Below, piece after piece: positions 52,697 through 61,603 of a stretch of DNA of 64,000 bases. The translations under genes were made by a program, and so were the position numbers. The stretch comes from Stenotrophomonas sp. UBA7346 (lineage in GTDB: Bacteria > Pseudomonadota > Gammaproteobacteria > Xanthomonadales > Xanthomonadaceae), in the NCBI GenBank assembly GCA_002471015.1, contig DKPB01000085.1:48713-112712 (forward strand), read 5' to 3'. The first letter of the stretch is position 1. Each line of letters starts with the position of its first letter. The notes below the pieces were generated by a model. It saw only the letters and a list, made by a program, of their open reading frames with translations, did no database searches and had not been told where the DNA came from.

Positions 52697-53517
52697 GGCC
52701 ATCTCAACGCCGGGAGATGGCCAAGTGGGCAGTGGCGACCAAGGCGCTGAGCATCCGGCACGCCTGCCAGGCGTTCGAGGTCAGCCAGACCTACTACCGC
52801 TATCAAGCCAAAGCGAGCGAAGAAAACGTGCAGATTGCTGATTGGGTTGTCCGGCTGACCACGGCTTATCGCGATTGGGGATTTGGCCTGTGCTTCCTGC
52901 ATCTGGGCAATGTCAAAGGCTTTGGGTGGAACCACAAGTGGATACATCGCATCTATCGGGAGCTGGAGTTGAACCTACGGATCAAACCGAAGAAACGGTT
53001 GGTACGCGAGCGGTCAGAGCCTTTGGCGGTGCCGGCGGCGATCAACCAGATATGGTCGATGGACTTCATGCACGAGCAGCTGGCCGATGGCCGCAGTTTC
53101 CGGTTATTCAACGTACTCGACGATTTCAACCGCGAGGGACTGGGGATCGAGGTCGATCTGTCGTTGCCATCGGCCCGGGTCATACGATCGCTGGGGCAGA
53201 TCATCCAATGGCGCGGCAGGCCAAGGGTTATTCGCTGCGACAACGGCCCTGAATACATCAGTGGCGAGCTGCTGGCCTGGGCCGAACGCGAAGGTATCCG
53301 GATCGAGCACATTCAGCCGGGCAAGCCGTAGCAGAATGCCTACGTCGAACGCTACAACCGCACAGTCCGCTACGCCTGTCTGGCGACGACGTTGTTCGAC
53401 ATCATCGAGCAGGTGCAGGACAAGGTCACACGCTGGCTATGGACGTACAACCACGAACGCCCCAACATGGCGCTCGGCGGCATCACTCCAGCATTGAAAC
53501 TGGCGATGGCCGCATAG
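52690..53517 (+). pseudogene. IS3-family transposase OrfB with internal stop
   Basis: The frame is -1 relative to orfA and runs 276 codons if the TAG at 53329-53331 is ignored. It has the helix-turn-helix_21 region ([19 protein letters not shown]) and the rve/DDE core: first Asp in WSMDFMHEQ, second Asp in RCDNGPEY. After GKP the usual CAG codon is TAG; the sequence then continues QNAYVERYNRTVR with the catalytic Glu, and GGITPALKLAMAA. The truncated product (213 residues) lacks the Glu and should be inactive. Confidence 0.88.
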
Positions 53518-53585
53518 CTCCACTTTTGGTAGTCGTTAAAAGTGGGGGTACCCTGTTCTAGTCACCTGTAGTTGGTAGATTTGGG

Positions 53586-54902
53586 GTGGTGGAGGGCTCC
53601 TGCCTTCGTGTGGGAACTGAGAAAACTGTGACGATAGAAGAATCGAATCCGCGTCGATGGGCTGTATGGAGGGCGGGGCAGCTCGCCCGCAACAGTGGTG
53701 TGTTGTTGGTTTGGATGCTGTTGCGAGCCGGTTCTCAGGCGGCTACGGTTATCCTGTTGGCTCGTTCTTTGGGGGCGGAGTCCTACGGGACTTTCGTTGC
53801 AGTCATCGCTGTGGCGGGATTTGTGACCCCATGGGTGGGATTGGGGCTGGCAAATATCGTGCTGCGCAATGGCGCACGTGATCCTGCGCGCCTCTGGGCC
53901 TACTATGGGCGTGCCTTTCGCGTGTGGCTGTGCAGTCTGGTTCCGGGTGTGGTGTTGGTGGCAGGCTTGGCATTTTTGTTGCTTCCGCCGGAGCTGCCGT
54001 TGTTAGCAATGCTTTCCGCCATGGCAGTCGAGTTGTCCGTCACTTCCCTCGCTGAATTGAGGGGGCGTCAACAACAAGCTCGACATCGCTTGGGTGTGTA
54101 TGGAGCAATAAATTCGGGCCTGCCAATGCTGCGGCTGCTTGTGCTGGGGTTGTTAGTGAGCGCTGTAGACAATGTAACCCTTACGGACGTCTTCTGGGCT
54201 TATACGTTGGCAAGCTTGGCTTATCTGTTGCTGCTTCTCCATATGAGCGCGGCCGATTTCGCGTCTTTGCCCGGTGCTTTGCAAGATATGTCATTGCATA
54301 GTGGCTTGTCATTCTGCATATCCACCTCTGCGATGCGACTGCAGGGTGAGTTCAATAAGCCGGTTCTGCTGCACGTGGGATATGGTTTGGCCGGGAGCTA
54401 TAATATTGCTCAGCGAACAATCGAATTGGTCAGTTTACCCTTGTTTGCGATGCAGGAAGCGTTATGGCCGCGATTGTATGCGCAAGAAGATCCGCTGCGG
54501 CAGCTTAGGCGCAGTGGTCTCGGGTTGATGGCCTTGGCTTTTTTAATGGGCTGTGTTCTGTGGCTGATTGCGCCGCTGCTGTATTGGGTTGTTGGTGAGG
54601 AATACAATGAAGCAGTCGGGGTGATTCGATTGCTGTCATGGTTGCCTTTGATTCAGGTTGGGAGGGGGTTGCTTAATTTTCAGATAATTCATCAGGGGCG
54701 CCTGGTTGTCATTGGGGTGGCCTACGTTCTGGGTGCGGCTGTGAGTGTGTTTGGTGTTCTTCTATTTGTCCCAAGATTCGGTGTGCATGGCGCAGCGCTT
54801 GTCAGCTACGCTGTTGAATTGGTGTTGGTGCTATTTCTTTTAGTCGCGACAAGCTCGCTTGGCGCAAAAACTAAGCGGGTTGATCCGTATGCGAACAATT
54901 GA
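53586..54902 (+). CDS. Wzx-like polysaccharide flippase (MOP superfamily)
   Basis: The 438-residue protein has about 12 hydrophobic spans in the pattern of oligosaccharide flippases, which move undecaprenyl-linked sugars across the inner membrane. It begins with the conserved RNSGVLLVWMLLRAGSQAATVILLARSLGAESYGTFVAVIA (residues 36-75). Internal marks include ELRGRQQQARHRLGVYGAINSGLPMLRLLVL and GSYNIAQRTIELVSLPLFAMQEALWPRLYA. The start is uncertain: GTG 53586 or GTG 53628. It follows the IS and overlaps the FkbM methyltransferase gene by 14 bases. Its GC content is visibly lower than the core genes'. The cargo would be made by the glycosyltransferases nearby. Confidence 0.85.
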   Translation: MVEGSCLRVGTEKTVTIEESNPRRWAVWRAGQLARNSGVLLVWMLLRAGSQAATVILLARSLGAESYGTFVAVIAVAGFVTPWVGLGLANIVLRNGARDPARLWAYYGRAFRVWLCSLVPGVVLVAGLAFLLLPPELPLLAMLSAMAVELSVTSLAELRGRQQQARHRLGVYGAINSGLPMLRLLVLGLLVSAVDNVTLTDVFWAYTLASLAYLLLLLHMSAADFASLPGALQDMSLHSGLSFCISTSAMRLQGEFNKPVLLHVGYGLAGSYNIAQRTIELVSLPLFAMQEALWPRLYAQEDPLRQLRRSGLGLMALAFLMGCVLWLIAPLLYWVVGEEYNEAVGVIRLLSWLPLIQVGRGLLNFQIIHQGRLVVIGVAYVLGAAVSVFGVLLFVPRFGVHGAALVSYAVELVLVLFLLVATSSLGAKTKRVDPYANN

Positions 54903-55749
54903 ATATTTGCGGAACAGTACTGTTTTGCGATTGCCGCTGCTGGCGGTTATGCGATTTTTTTTCAGTTTGCTGGAAGGGCGTGCCGGAGTTTTGCGCAGAG
55001 CAGCCTATGACGCAATGCCGGTGCAGTTTCTGGTGACGGGAAGCCGTGAGAAGTATGTGGTATCAACCTCCGACAAGGTGATCGGGCGTGAGGTGTTCTT
55101 GCACGGCGAGTTTGACTTTGCAAAGTTTGAGGCTGCTTTGAGAGTTTTGGCTCGTGAAGGGCGAGCTGCACCGAATCATTTGATCGATGTGGGTGCAAAT
55201 ATCGGCACCATTACAATTCCCGCACTAAAACGCGGGCTTGTAAAGGTTGCTACGGCAATCGAGCCGCATCCGGACAATCTTAGGTTATTGCGGGCGAACA
55301 TCGCATTGAACGGTGTGGAGGATCGGGTGACCGTTCTGCCACAGGCTGTGGGTGATAAAAATGGTATGACTTTGCAATTGCATGAATCGCTTACGAACAG
55401 TGGGAACCATGCCATTGGCCAGAGTGGTATCTCGGTGGTTTCTTCTCGGCTTGATGACTTCTGCTTTCCTAGCGATTCATTGTTATGGATGGATATTGAG
55501 GGCTATGAGGGGCATGCGTTGCTTGGAGCAGAATTTTTGCTTGCTAGTGGCGTTCCGGTGGTTTGTGAGTTCAATCCTGAGTATCTCAAGAGGTCTGCCG
55601 GATGTGATTATTTTCGAAGATCACTTTCGGGTCGGCGATTATTCGATCTTGGAGATCCGAATGGGGTTGAGGTGACGTTGGATGAGCTGGCTCATAAGTA
55701 CTCTGGGGGAGGTAAATTTACGGACGTTGTGGCGCTGAGTCGTCGGTGA
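54889..55749 (+). CDS. FkbM-family SAM methyltransferase
   Basis: From the ATG at 54889, inside the end of the flippase gene, the product has 286 residues. The FkbM pattern is clear: NHLIDVGANIGTITIPALK (SAM motif I near residue 105), IEPHPDNLRLLRANIALNG near 132, and SLLWMDIEGYEGHALLGAEFLL near 200. FkbM enzymes usually O-methylate sugars or related hydroxyls. Coupling to the flippase and placement in the glycan cassette suggest a cap on the exported sugar. It is AT-richer than core genes. Confidence 0.9.
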   Translation: MRTIEYLRNSTVLRLPLLAVMRFFFSLLEGRAGVLRRAAYDAMPVQFLVTGSREKYVVSTSDKVIGREVFLHGEFDFAKFEAALRVLAREGRAAPNHLIDVGANIGTITIPALKRGLVKVATAIEPHPDNLRLLRANIALNGVEDRVTVLPQAVGDKNGMTLQLHESLTNSGNHAIGQSGISVVSSRLDDFCFPSDSLLWMDIEGYEGHALLGAEFLLASGVPVVCEFNPEYLKRSAGCDYFRRSLSGRRLFDLGDPNGVEVTLDELAHKYSGGGKFTDVVALSRR

Positions 55750-55821
55750 TTTACCGCTAGTGCTTTGCGGAGTGCGCACACCTATTTTTCGATTCGTTAT
55801 TGTCTTGCGTTGCGGGGAGTG

Positions 55822-56655
55822 CTAGGGGTTGACTCGAAAAATATTTATAAATGCTCTTAATGGCTCCAGAGTGCGATAACGTAATGCTCGCACACCAGCC
55901 CGAAGCGAGAGCGATGGCAGACGCAAACCCTGTGCCAATACCGTCTGCCAGTGAGCGGTCGTCAATTTTCCAGCTAAAAGCCAGTGAGATTTTGCGGTAT
56001 ATTTTTCGTAGGTGACACTTGCCTGTCCGGTGCTGGCCGATCCGGCATGGTGGAGCCAGACCCCGTCAAGCAATACGAGTTTTCCGCCCTGCTTTTCCCA
56101 ACGCCAAGACAATTCAACATCCTCACCGTACATGAAGAAATCTCGGTCGAACAAAGGTTGTGTATTGTCGATACGATGAACAAGTAGACAACAGCCGCTG
56201 AGATAGGCAAAGCTGCCTGGTAGGTGCTTGCGGGTTACGAGTGCAAGCCACGGTTGGTAATGCAGCCAGCCATGTTCCCTTCCATTTTGTTTGATGCGCG
56301 GCGCCACAAGGGTAGGTAAGGTGGCTGCTCGCAGTGGTGCATGCAGGGCGGCATGCATGCCTTTGATGATGCGAGCATCGTTGTTGACCAGAAGTATTGG
56401 TCCCGAATAACCCAGCCTCTCGAGTTCGGCCATGGCAGCATTCATGCCTTTGCCGAAGCCAAGGTTATTATTATTATCCGTCCACATTATTCCGGGGGTT
56501 TCGGAGAATGCTTCCTGAAGTACGCGAAGCGTTTTGCCGTCATCCGCTGAATTGTCCCATATGAGGATGGGTGCCCAGCCATCAACTAGCAGGCTGTTGA
56601 TGCACAAGGCAGTCAACTTTGGGTCACGGAAGTGGATCGTAATGGCGGCGCTCAT
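55822..56655 (-). CDS. Family 2 glycosyltransferase (WbbL-like)
   Basis: The 277-residue protein is a cytosolic GT-A transferase. It shows the start ITIHFRDPKLTALCINSLL, NNNNLGFGKGMNAAMAEL near residue 60 and the DxD-like LLVNNDARI near 88. The acceptor-side GYxSGCC-like SFAYLSGCCLLVHR and FFMYGEDVELSWRWEKQG near 175, typical of rhamnosyl/galactofuranosyl-type GT2s, follow. The donor sugar is not determinable. Its ATG overlaps the stop of the GT4 upstream in ATGA, so it is the last gene of a coupled minus-strand operon. It converges with the FkbM gene. Confidence 0.9.
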   Translation of the reverse strand: MSAAITIHFRDPKLTALCINSLLVDGWAPILIWDNSADDGKTLRVLQEAFSETPGIMWTDNNNNLGFGKGMNAAMAELERLGYSGPILLVNNDARIIKGMHAALHAPLRAATLPTLVAPRIKQNGREHGWLHYQPWLALVTRKHLPGSFAYLSGCCLLVHRIDNTQPLFDRDFFMYGEDVELSWRWEKQGGKLVLLDGVWLHHAGSASTGQASVTYEKYTAKSHWLLAGKLTTAHWQTVLAQGLRLPSLSLRAGVRALRYRTLEPLRAFINIFRVNP

Positions 56656-57680
56656 TTTTTTTCTTTTGCAAGATTTCGATAAATTTCGAGATAAGCATCA
56701 ATCATTTGTGAAATCTGAAAGCTGGCCACTATTCGCTCTCGGGCTAGTTTCCGAAGTCTGAGGTGCAAATATTGATTAGCTGCCATGGCTTGGGCTGCTT
56801 CGCTGAATGCGTGGACATCATCCCGCGGGCACAGTAAGCCAGTCCTCCCGTGGGAGACAACTTCTTCAACGGAAGTGCCTCTCATTGCGATGACGGGCAG
56901 GCCACAGGACATTGCTTCGATGGCTGCCAATGGCAATCCTTCACTACGTGATGGAAACAGGAATGCATCGGAATTTTGCATGGCAGTGATTACATCATCG
57001 GTCGACAGCCGGCCCATATCGTACATGTTGGGAGGCATTCTGGACTTGTCCGCGGCGGCAGCCGAGCCGCCGGTGTAGTGTAATTCATATCCGTCTCCAA
57101 GCTCCCGCATTATTGGTGCGAGTAAGTCTACGCCTTTACGCGTCATCCAATTGCCAACGTACAGTAGCTTGAAATTATTATTAGGTAGTTGTTTAAGCTC
57201 GCTGGGTTGGAATCTTTCAGTGTCAATTCCGTTATAGATCACGGCAGTTGGAACTTCGCAAAGCGTTCTTCGCGCGATGTTCGCGACGAATCGGCTGACA
57301 GCAACTACGTGATCTGCGCGGTTAAGAACGCGGCGCTCAACAGGCGCGATCCAATTGCGGTGGTAGGTCGAGCGCAGCCAACCCTTGTATGGAAGCAGTG
57401 CAGGATCGTGGATGGAGTGATGTAGTGTGGCAACAACAGGCAGCTGCGATGGGATGAAGCGCGGATGCGTCCAGGTGTTGATGTGGCAGATGGAAGCCCA
57501 CGCGGGCGGGCGTGGCGCCGGGACCGTCCATGGAGCATACTCGGCGCGCAGGGGGAGCCAAGTGATCTCAGCGCGCAGCCCGGCTCTACACAGCTCGGCT
57601 GCCATTCGTTCGGTGAAAACATCGGTGCCGGTCCCAGTGCGCACGGTGGGAAACCAGATGGCGGGGGGTGAGCTTCTCAT
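56652..57680 (-). CDS. Family 4 glycosyltransferase
   Basis: The 342-residue GT-B enzyme has an N-terminal acceptor domain (AIWFPTVRTGTGTDVFTERMAAEL), ADHVVAVSRFVANIARRTL and VIYNGIDTERFQPSE at the domain junction. The C-terminal nucleotide-sugar site is LLYVGNWMTRKGVDLL, then the EX7E motif in SRSEGLPLAAIEAMSCGLPVIA. These retaining enzymes typically use UDP- or GDP-sugars. Coupled by four-base overlaps to the genes on both sides, it is central in the operon GT4 - methyltransferase remnant - GT4 - GT2. Confidence 0.9.
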   Translation of the reverse strand: MRSSPPAIWFPTVRTGTGTDVFTERMAAELCRAGLRAEITWLPLRAEYAPWTVPAPRPPAWASICHINTWTHPRFIPSQLPVVATLHHSIHDPALLPYKGWLRSTYHRNWIAPVERRVLNRADHVVAVSRFVANIARRTLCEVPTAVIYNGIDTERFQPSELKQLPNNNFKLLYVGNWMTRKGVDLLAPIMRELGDGYELHYTGGSAAAADKSRMPPNMYDMGRLSTDDVITAMQNSDAFLFPSRSEGLPLAAIEAMSCGLPVIAMRGTSVEEVVSHGRTGLLCPRDDVHAFSEAAQAMAANQYLHLRLRKLARERIVASFQISQMIDAYLEIYRNLAKEKK

Positions 57681-58096
57681 TCCTCTCTGCGCTCCAAACG
57701 GTAGATCAAGGTTGGAATGATCGGCTTCAGAGGGCGTAGCAGTGCGTCCGGCATATGCCGAAGCGCGCGGGTGCTCCAGTGGTATGGACGCTCGATCTCA
57801 AAATTTTCCCGCCAGCCTTCGATACACAAGTTTCTATAACTCATTCGCGCTTTATCCAGCATGCGCTCTAGCTCGACTAATTGCGGTGGTTCGCAGTCAT
57901 AAAAGTCCCCTTTGCCGCGGAATCTCAGGTATGGAAACCGCCACCGCGGTGGAAGCCAGCTCAGGAACATCAGCTGATAGTGAGGTTCTATTATCATTCA
58001 GCGGTTTGGGTCAGGATGATAGGTTGCCCTTGGGCCTTTAAGTACGCGGCAGATTTCCTCGAGATGCCGGATTTGAGCTCGCACATGCCGATTCAT
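57677..58096 (-). pseudogene. Remnant of a class I SAM methyltransferase (in-frame stop, SAM domain missing)
   Basis: Reading from an ATG at 58096 that overlaps the upstream GT4 stop in ATGA, one frame gives MNRHVRAQIRHLEEICRVLKG and PDPNR. A TGA follows at 57998-58000, and the frame continues MIIEPHYQLMFLSWLPPRW and YLRFRGKGDFYDCEPPQLVELERML to the end. Relatives read PNRW-IEPHY at this point, so TGA probably replaced a Trp TGG. The N-terminal SAM-binding Rossmann part is absent. A 106-residue product from 57997 could still be made, but could not bind SAM. Confidence 0.72.
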
Positions 58097-59277
58097 CGTT
58101 GCGTGCTTCCAGGCAAGCCAATTGGAATATTCAATTGCAGAGCTTTCGAAAGTTGGGCTCCGAATTTCGGCCAAGCGAAACTGTCTGCGAAAGCCCTACT
58201 GCCGGCTTCCCAGGTGATTTTTTTTTCCATCATTACCTGAATGACGGCATCGGTCAGGGCGTCGTAATCACCGGGCTCCACTATCTTCCCTGAAAGGTCA
58301 TTTGATACCGCATTCACGATTCCCCCGGTAGCGAAAGCAACTGTCGGAAGACCATGCGCTGCGGCCTCTATTGCCACCATACCGAAGCCCTCGGGGTCTC
58401 CGGGAATGTTGCGCACAGGAAACACATGCACTGTCGCGCATTCGTATGCGCACGCCAGTTCTGTCGGGTCCGTAATAGTACCGAGGAAACAAAGATGATG
58501 GCCTATGCCCAATCCATCAGCAGCACGCTGGATGCTCTCCTGCGTCTGGATGGTGGCATGCAAGGAGTCTGAAGGAGCATCGCCAACAATGGCCAGCTTG
58601 ACATCGGGGAACGCACGCACGATGCCTGGTAGTGCCTGTTGTACGAACTCCAGCAGGCCCTTGCGTGTGGTCAGTCGGCCGACGGAAAGTAGAATTCGTC
58701 CTTTGCCCAGGCCATGGCGATGACGAAAATACTGTTTATCAAGAGTGGTTTGTGCTGCATCCGGAATGCGCACGCCGGGATACACAATGCTTAGATTTGA
58801 CGGTTTGATGCCAAGGCTCGCAGCGAGTCTTGCCGTTGGGGTGCTGTTGGTAATTACGCTATCCATGCGACGTAGGGCAGGGTGCCAGAATGTCCGGTAC
58901 ACGGGGTGCTGTATTGCCGCATCCAGGCCATGCAGATAGACGCAGGCCCTTGCTTTTGCAACGCGAGCGGCCATCAAGGCGGCTGGGGCGGTCAGCCCGC
59001 TGCCTGCCAATACGATATCGGGTTTGAAACGATGTGCGACCTGCATTGCCTGCAATGCCGATGTTGCCAGGAAACGCCATAGTGGCCTCAGCGGCACTTC
59101 AGTCAAGCAGACTTGCGCAGGAGATGCGGCTGTACTGCCTATAGGGCCTATGATCCATACTTCGGCGTGGCGCGAAAGCTCATCCGCGATATGCCAGTTG
59201 AGGCGCTCCATCCCGCCGACAAGGGGGGGCAGATTGCGCGTGACCACTAGGATGCGAGGGCGTGATTTGACTATCAA
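58093..59277 (-). CDS. Family 4 glycosyltransferase
   Basis: The 394-residue GT-B enzyme begins RPRILVVTRNLPPLVGGMERLNWHIADEL and has HGLDAAIQHP and VITNSTPTARLAASLGI. At the domain link it has LSIVYPGVRIPD, then ILLSVGRLTTRKGLLEFVQQALPGI, and DPEGFGMVAIEAAAHGLPTVAFATGG with the EX7E pair. It resembles PimB/mannosyltransferase-type GT4 proteins. The start is TTG at 59277; no in-frame ATG lies close by. It is the first gene of the four-gene minus-strand operon. The 174 bases upstream contain no convincing gene. Confidence 0.9.
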   Translation of the reverse strand: MIVKSRPRILVVTRNLPPLVGGMERLNWHIADELSRHAEVWIIGPIGSTAASPAQVCLTEVPLRPLWRFLATSALQAMQVAHRFKPDIVLAGSGLTAPAALMAARVAKARACVYLHGLDAAIQHPVYRTFWHPALRRMDSVITNSTPTARLAASLGIKPSNLSIVYPGVRIPDAAQTTLDKQYFRHRHGLGKGRILLSVGRLTTRKGLLEFVQQALPGIVRAFPDVKLAIVGDAPSDSLHATIQTQESIQRAADGLGIGHHLCFLGTITDPTELACAYECATVHVFPVRNIPGDPEGFGMVAIEAAAHGLPTVAFATGGIVNAVSNDLSGKIVEPGDYDALTDAVIQVMMEKKITWEAGSRAFADSFAWPKFGAQLSKALQLNIPIGLPGSTQR

Positions 59278-59451
59278 GGCTTGTACTCATGCAGTTCGAT
59301 ACATACCCGAGGCTTGGCCTTGGAAAGGAAGTGTGGCTGGCTCTGGATTGGAGAAAAGCATCCGAGCAAACTGCTTTTCTCTTGGTATGCGCTGAACATC
59401 GGCGAGGGTCAAACGGGGGGAGCAAGGCTTTCTCATCCCGCGAGGCGGGTG

Positions 59452-60309
59452 TCAACTGTCACGCCGATAAGATAGATTTGTAATCTGTTCGGAGATCAGG
59501 CCAATCAGGAAAATGATAACGGCCGCACTGAGTAATAGCGTGCTCATGTTGGTGAGTCGATGCTCGGTGACAAATGTATAACCGTAATATCCAAGGCCGG
59601 TAAGAAAGAAGGCCGCAGCAATCGGCGCAAACAACTTCATCGGCGAATAAAGCGTCGCGATCTTGAAAATAATCAGCAGAAACCGGATGCCATCCTTCAA
59701 TGGCCGGATGTGGCTGCCATTACCCACCCGCTTTGCGACTGGGATCGGCACGTAGGCCACCGGGTAGGCGCTGCGGAAAAACGCCATGGTGCTGGTGGTG
59801 GGATAGCTGAAGCCATTGGGCAGCAGGTGCAGGAATTCCCGGAACTTGTCCGCGCGGACCGCTCGGAAGCCCGACGTCAGGTCGTCGATGCGATGCCCGG
59901 TCATATGGCTTGCCAGTCGATTGTAGAAGGCGTTGGCCAGGCCCCGGTGGAAGTTGGCCTGGCCGCTGCCATCGCGGGCGCCCACCACCATGTCGTAGCC
60001 TTCATCCAGTTTCGCCAGCAGCTGGCCGATATGCTCCGCGCTGTGTTGTCCGTCGGCGTCCATGAACACCAGTACCGCGCCATGTGCGGCGCGGGTGCCA
60101 CGCTTGATGGCGGCGCCGTTGCCCATTGAGTAAGGGCTGCCAACAACGGTCGCCCCCAGTCCGGCGGCGATTTCCGCGGTCGCGTCGGTTGAACCGTCAT
60201 TGACGACGATGATCTCCGCGTCCGGGTAGGCCGCCCTCAGCCCGGGCAAGGTTCTCTTCAACCCTTCTGCCTCGTTCTTGGCGGGCAGGATGATGCTCAG
60301 TTCACACAC
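59452..60309 (-). CDS. Membrane-anchored family 2 glycosyltransferase (dolichyl-phosphate-mannose-synthase-like)
   Basis: The 285-residue protein has an N-terminal GT-A domain: [37 protein letters not shown] near residue 33 and [16 protein letters not shown] near 80, with the Dx[16 protein letters not shown] follows near 140. Two C-terminal membrane segments ([21 protein letters not shown] and [22 protein letters not shown]) match polyprenyl-phosphate sugar synthases such as GtrB/ArnC/DPM1. It could make the polyprenyl-P-sugar donor that a GT-C transferase such as the one at 49447 needs. That link is inference. Confidence 0.88.
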   Translation of the reverse strand: MCELSIILPAKNEAEGLKRTLPGLRAAYPDAEIIVVNDGSTDATAEIAAGLGATVVGSPYSMGNGAAIKRGTRAAHGAVLVFMDADGQHSAEHIGQLLAKLDEGYDMVVGARDGSGQANFHRGLANAFYNRLASHMTGHRIDDLTSGFRAVRADKFREFLHLLPNGFSYPTTSTMAFFRSAYPVAYVPIPVAKRVGNGSHIRPLKDGIRFLLIIFKIATLYSPMKLFAPIAAAFFLTGLGYYGYTFVTEHRLTNMSTLLLSAAVIIFLIGLISEQITNLSYRRDS

Positions 60310-60484
60310 GTTGAATACCGGTAGTTCTCCCCGCGGGCATAGTAGCTGGGTTCGGCGGCAGGGAGGGTGTCCCGCGTCGGATCTTGGCCCTTGCCTACCT
60401 GCCGGGCTGGGAGGCCGGGCTTAGAATATCCACTTGATCGCCTGCCTCCGCCTGGGGGCGGGGCTGCTTGGCCCGGGAGTGAAG

Positions 60485-61459
60485 ATGCGGTTTCTTGTTT
60501 GTGGTGGGGCGGGGTACATCGGCAGCCATATGGCGCGCCTGCTGGCTGAGCGTGGGCATGCCGTAGTGGTGCTGGATGACTTGTCCAACGGGCACCGCCA
60601 GGCGGTGCAGTGGGGGCCCTTGCTGCAGGTCGACCTGCTTGACAGGGCCGCGTTGGAGCAGGTGTTCGCCGCGCAGGTATTTGACGGTGTATTCCACTTT
60701 GCTGCCCGCTCGGTGGTTAGCGAATCGATGGCCCAGCCATTCGACTATTACCGTTGCAATGTGGTGGGCACCTTGAATCTGCTCGATGCCATGCGTCGGC
60801 ATGGGGTGGGGCGCTTCATTTTTTCCTCCACAGCGTCGGTGTTCGGGCAGCCGCTGCAGGCGGAGATCGACGAACAACATCCACGGCAGCCTATCAATCC
60901 TTATGGCAGCAGCAAGTTGATGGTGGAGCAGATGCTTGCCGACGCCGCCGCTGCTTACGGCCTTCGCTCGGTATCGCTGCGTTACTTCAATGCCGCGGGC
61001 GCGTCTTACGATGCATGCATCGGGGAGGCCCATGCCTGTGAAACTCATCTGATCCCCAATGTGCTGCGCTCGGTGCTCGGTGTGGCGCCGGCGTTGAAGG
61101 TTTTCGGCGACGACTATGCCACCCCGGACGGCACCTGCATCCGTGACTACGTGCACGTGGAAGACCTGGCCGATGCCCACCTGCGTGCCCTGCATTTTCT
61201 GGAGCAGGCCCTCGGAGCGCATGCCTTCAACCTTGGCAATGGGCAGGGGTTCTCGGTGCGGCAGGTGATTGACGCTGCGTCGCGGGTGGTTGGCCGACCG
61301 GTCCCGTACCAGGTGGCGCCGCGGCGGTCGGGCGACCCGGAAACATTGGTGGCCTCCAGTCGAAAGGCACGCGAGGTATTGGGCTGGGAAGCCCGTTGGA
61401 CGGAGCTGGATGGGATCATCGAGTCCGCTTGGCGTTGGCACCGTGCCCAGCCCTGGTAG
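60485..61459 (+). CDS. galE: UDP-glucose 4-epimerase-like NAD-dependent epimerase
   Basis: GalE interconverts UDP-glucose and UDP-galactose (or the N-acetyl forms). The ATG at 60485 follows GGGAGTGAAG and gives 324 residues. Features are the NAD-binding VCGGAGYIGSHMARLLAERGH (5-25), LDDLSNGH and FHFAARSVVSESM. The catalytic Ser in IFSSTASVFG is followed by the YxxxK motif in INPYGSSKLMVEQ. ETHLIPNVLRS and DGTCIRDYVHVEDLADAH complete the set. It supplies sugar nucleotide to the adjacent transferases by position. pilB follows 144 bases downstream. Confidence 0.92.
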   Translation: MRFLVCGGAGYIGSHMARLLAERGHAVVVLDDLSNGHRQAVQWGPLLQVDLLDRAALEQVFAAQVFDGVFHFAARSVVSESMAQPFDYYRCNVVGTLNLLDAMRRHGVGRFIFSSTASVFGQPLQAEIDEQHPRQPINPYGSSKLMVEQMLADAAAAYGLRSVSLRYFNAAGASYDACIGEAHACETHLIPNVLRSVLGVAPALKVFGDDYATPDGTCIRDYVHVEDLADAHLRALHFLEQALGAHAFNLGNGQGFSVRQVIDAASRVVGRPVPYQVAPRRSGDPETLVASSRKAREVLGWEARWTELDGIIESAWRWHRAQPW

Positions 61460-61603
61460 GTGGCAGACGCCGCTGCTGATCCTATCCAGCTCAGGCCCCG
61501 GGGTGATTGCCCGAGCCTGTGACGGGCATCCGGGGTGCAGGTGCGCGCACTTGATGAGCTCATGGGTACAATTGCCGGGTTACCGTCCGTCCAGGGGAAA
61601 ACC

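Larger units (their letters stand above)
52388..53529 (+). mobile_element. IS3-family insertion sequence (inactivated)
   Basis: The element has orfA and orfB in overlapping -1 frames and an 11-base perfect inverted repeat at its probable ends (CCAAAAGTGGA at 52388-52398 and TCCACTTTTGG at 53519-53529). Exact termini and target duplication could not be fixed; GTACCCT appears near both edges but in direct orientation. The left end abuts the decayed methyltransferase, suggesting insertion there. orfB carries a TAG stop, so this copy should not transpose unaided. Similarity is to the IS407/IS51-like subgroups, subgroup not certain. Confidence 0.85.

Noticed and set aside
59180..59455. 91-codon minus-strand frame upstream of the GT4 gene
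   Set aside because: It overlaps the GT4 N-terminus in another frame, has no domain, and has no convincing ribosome-binding site.
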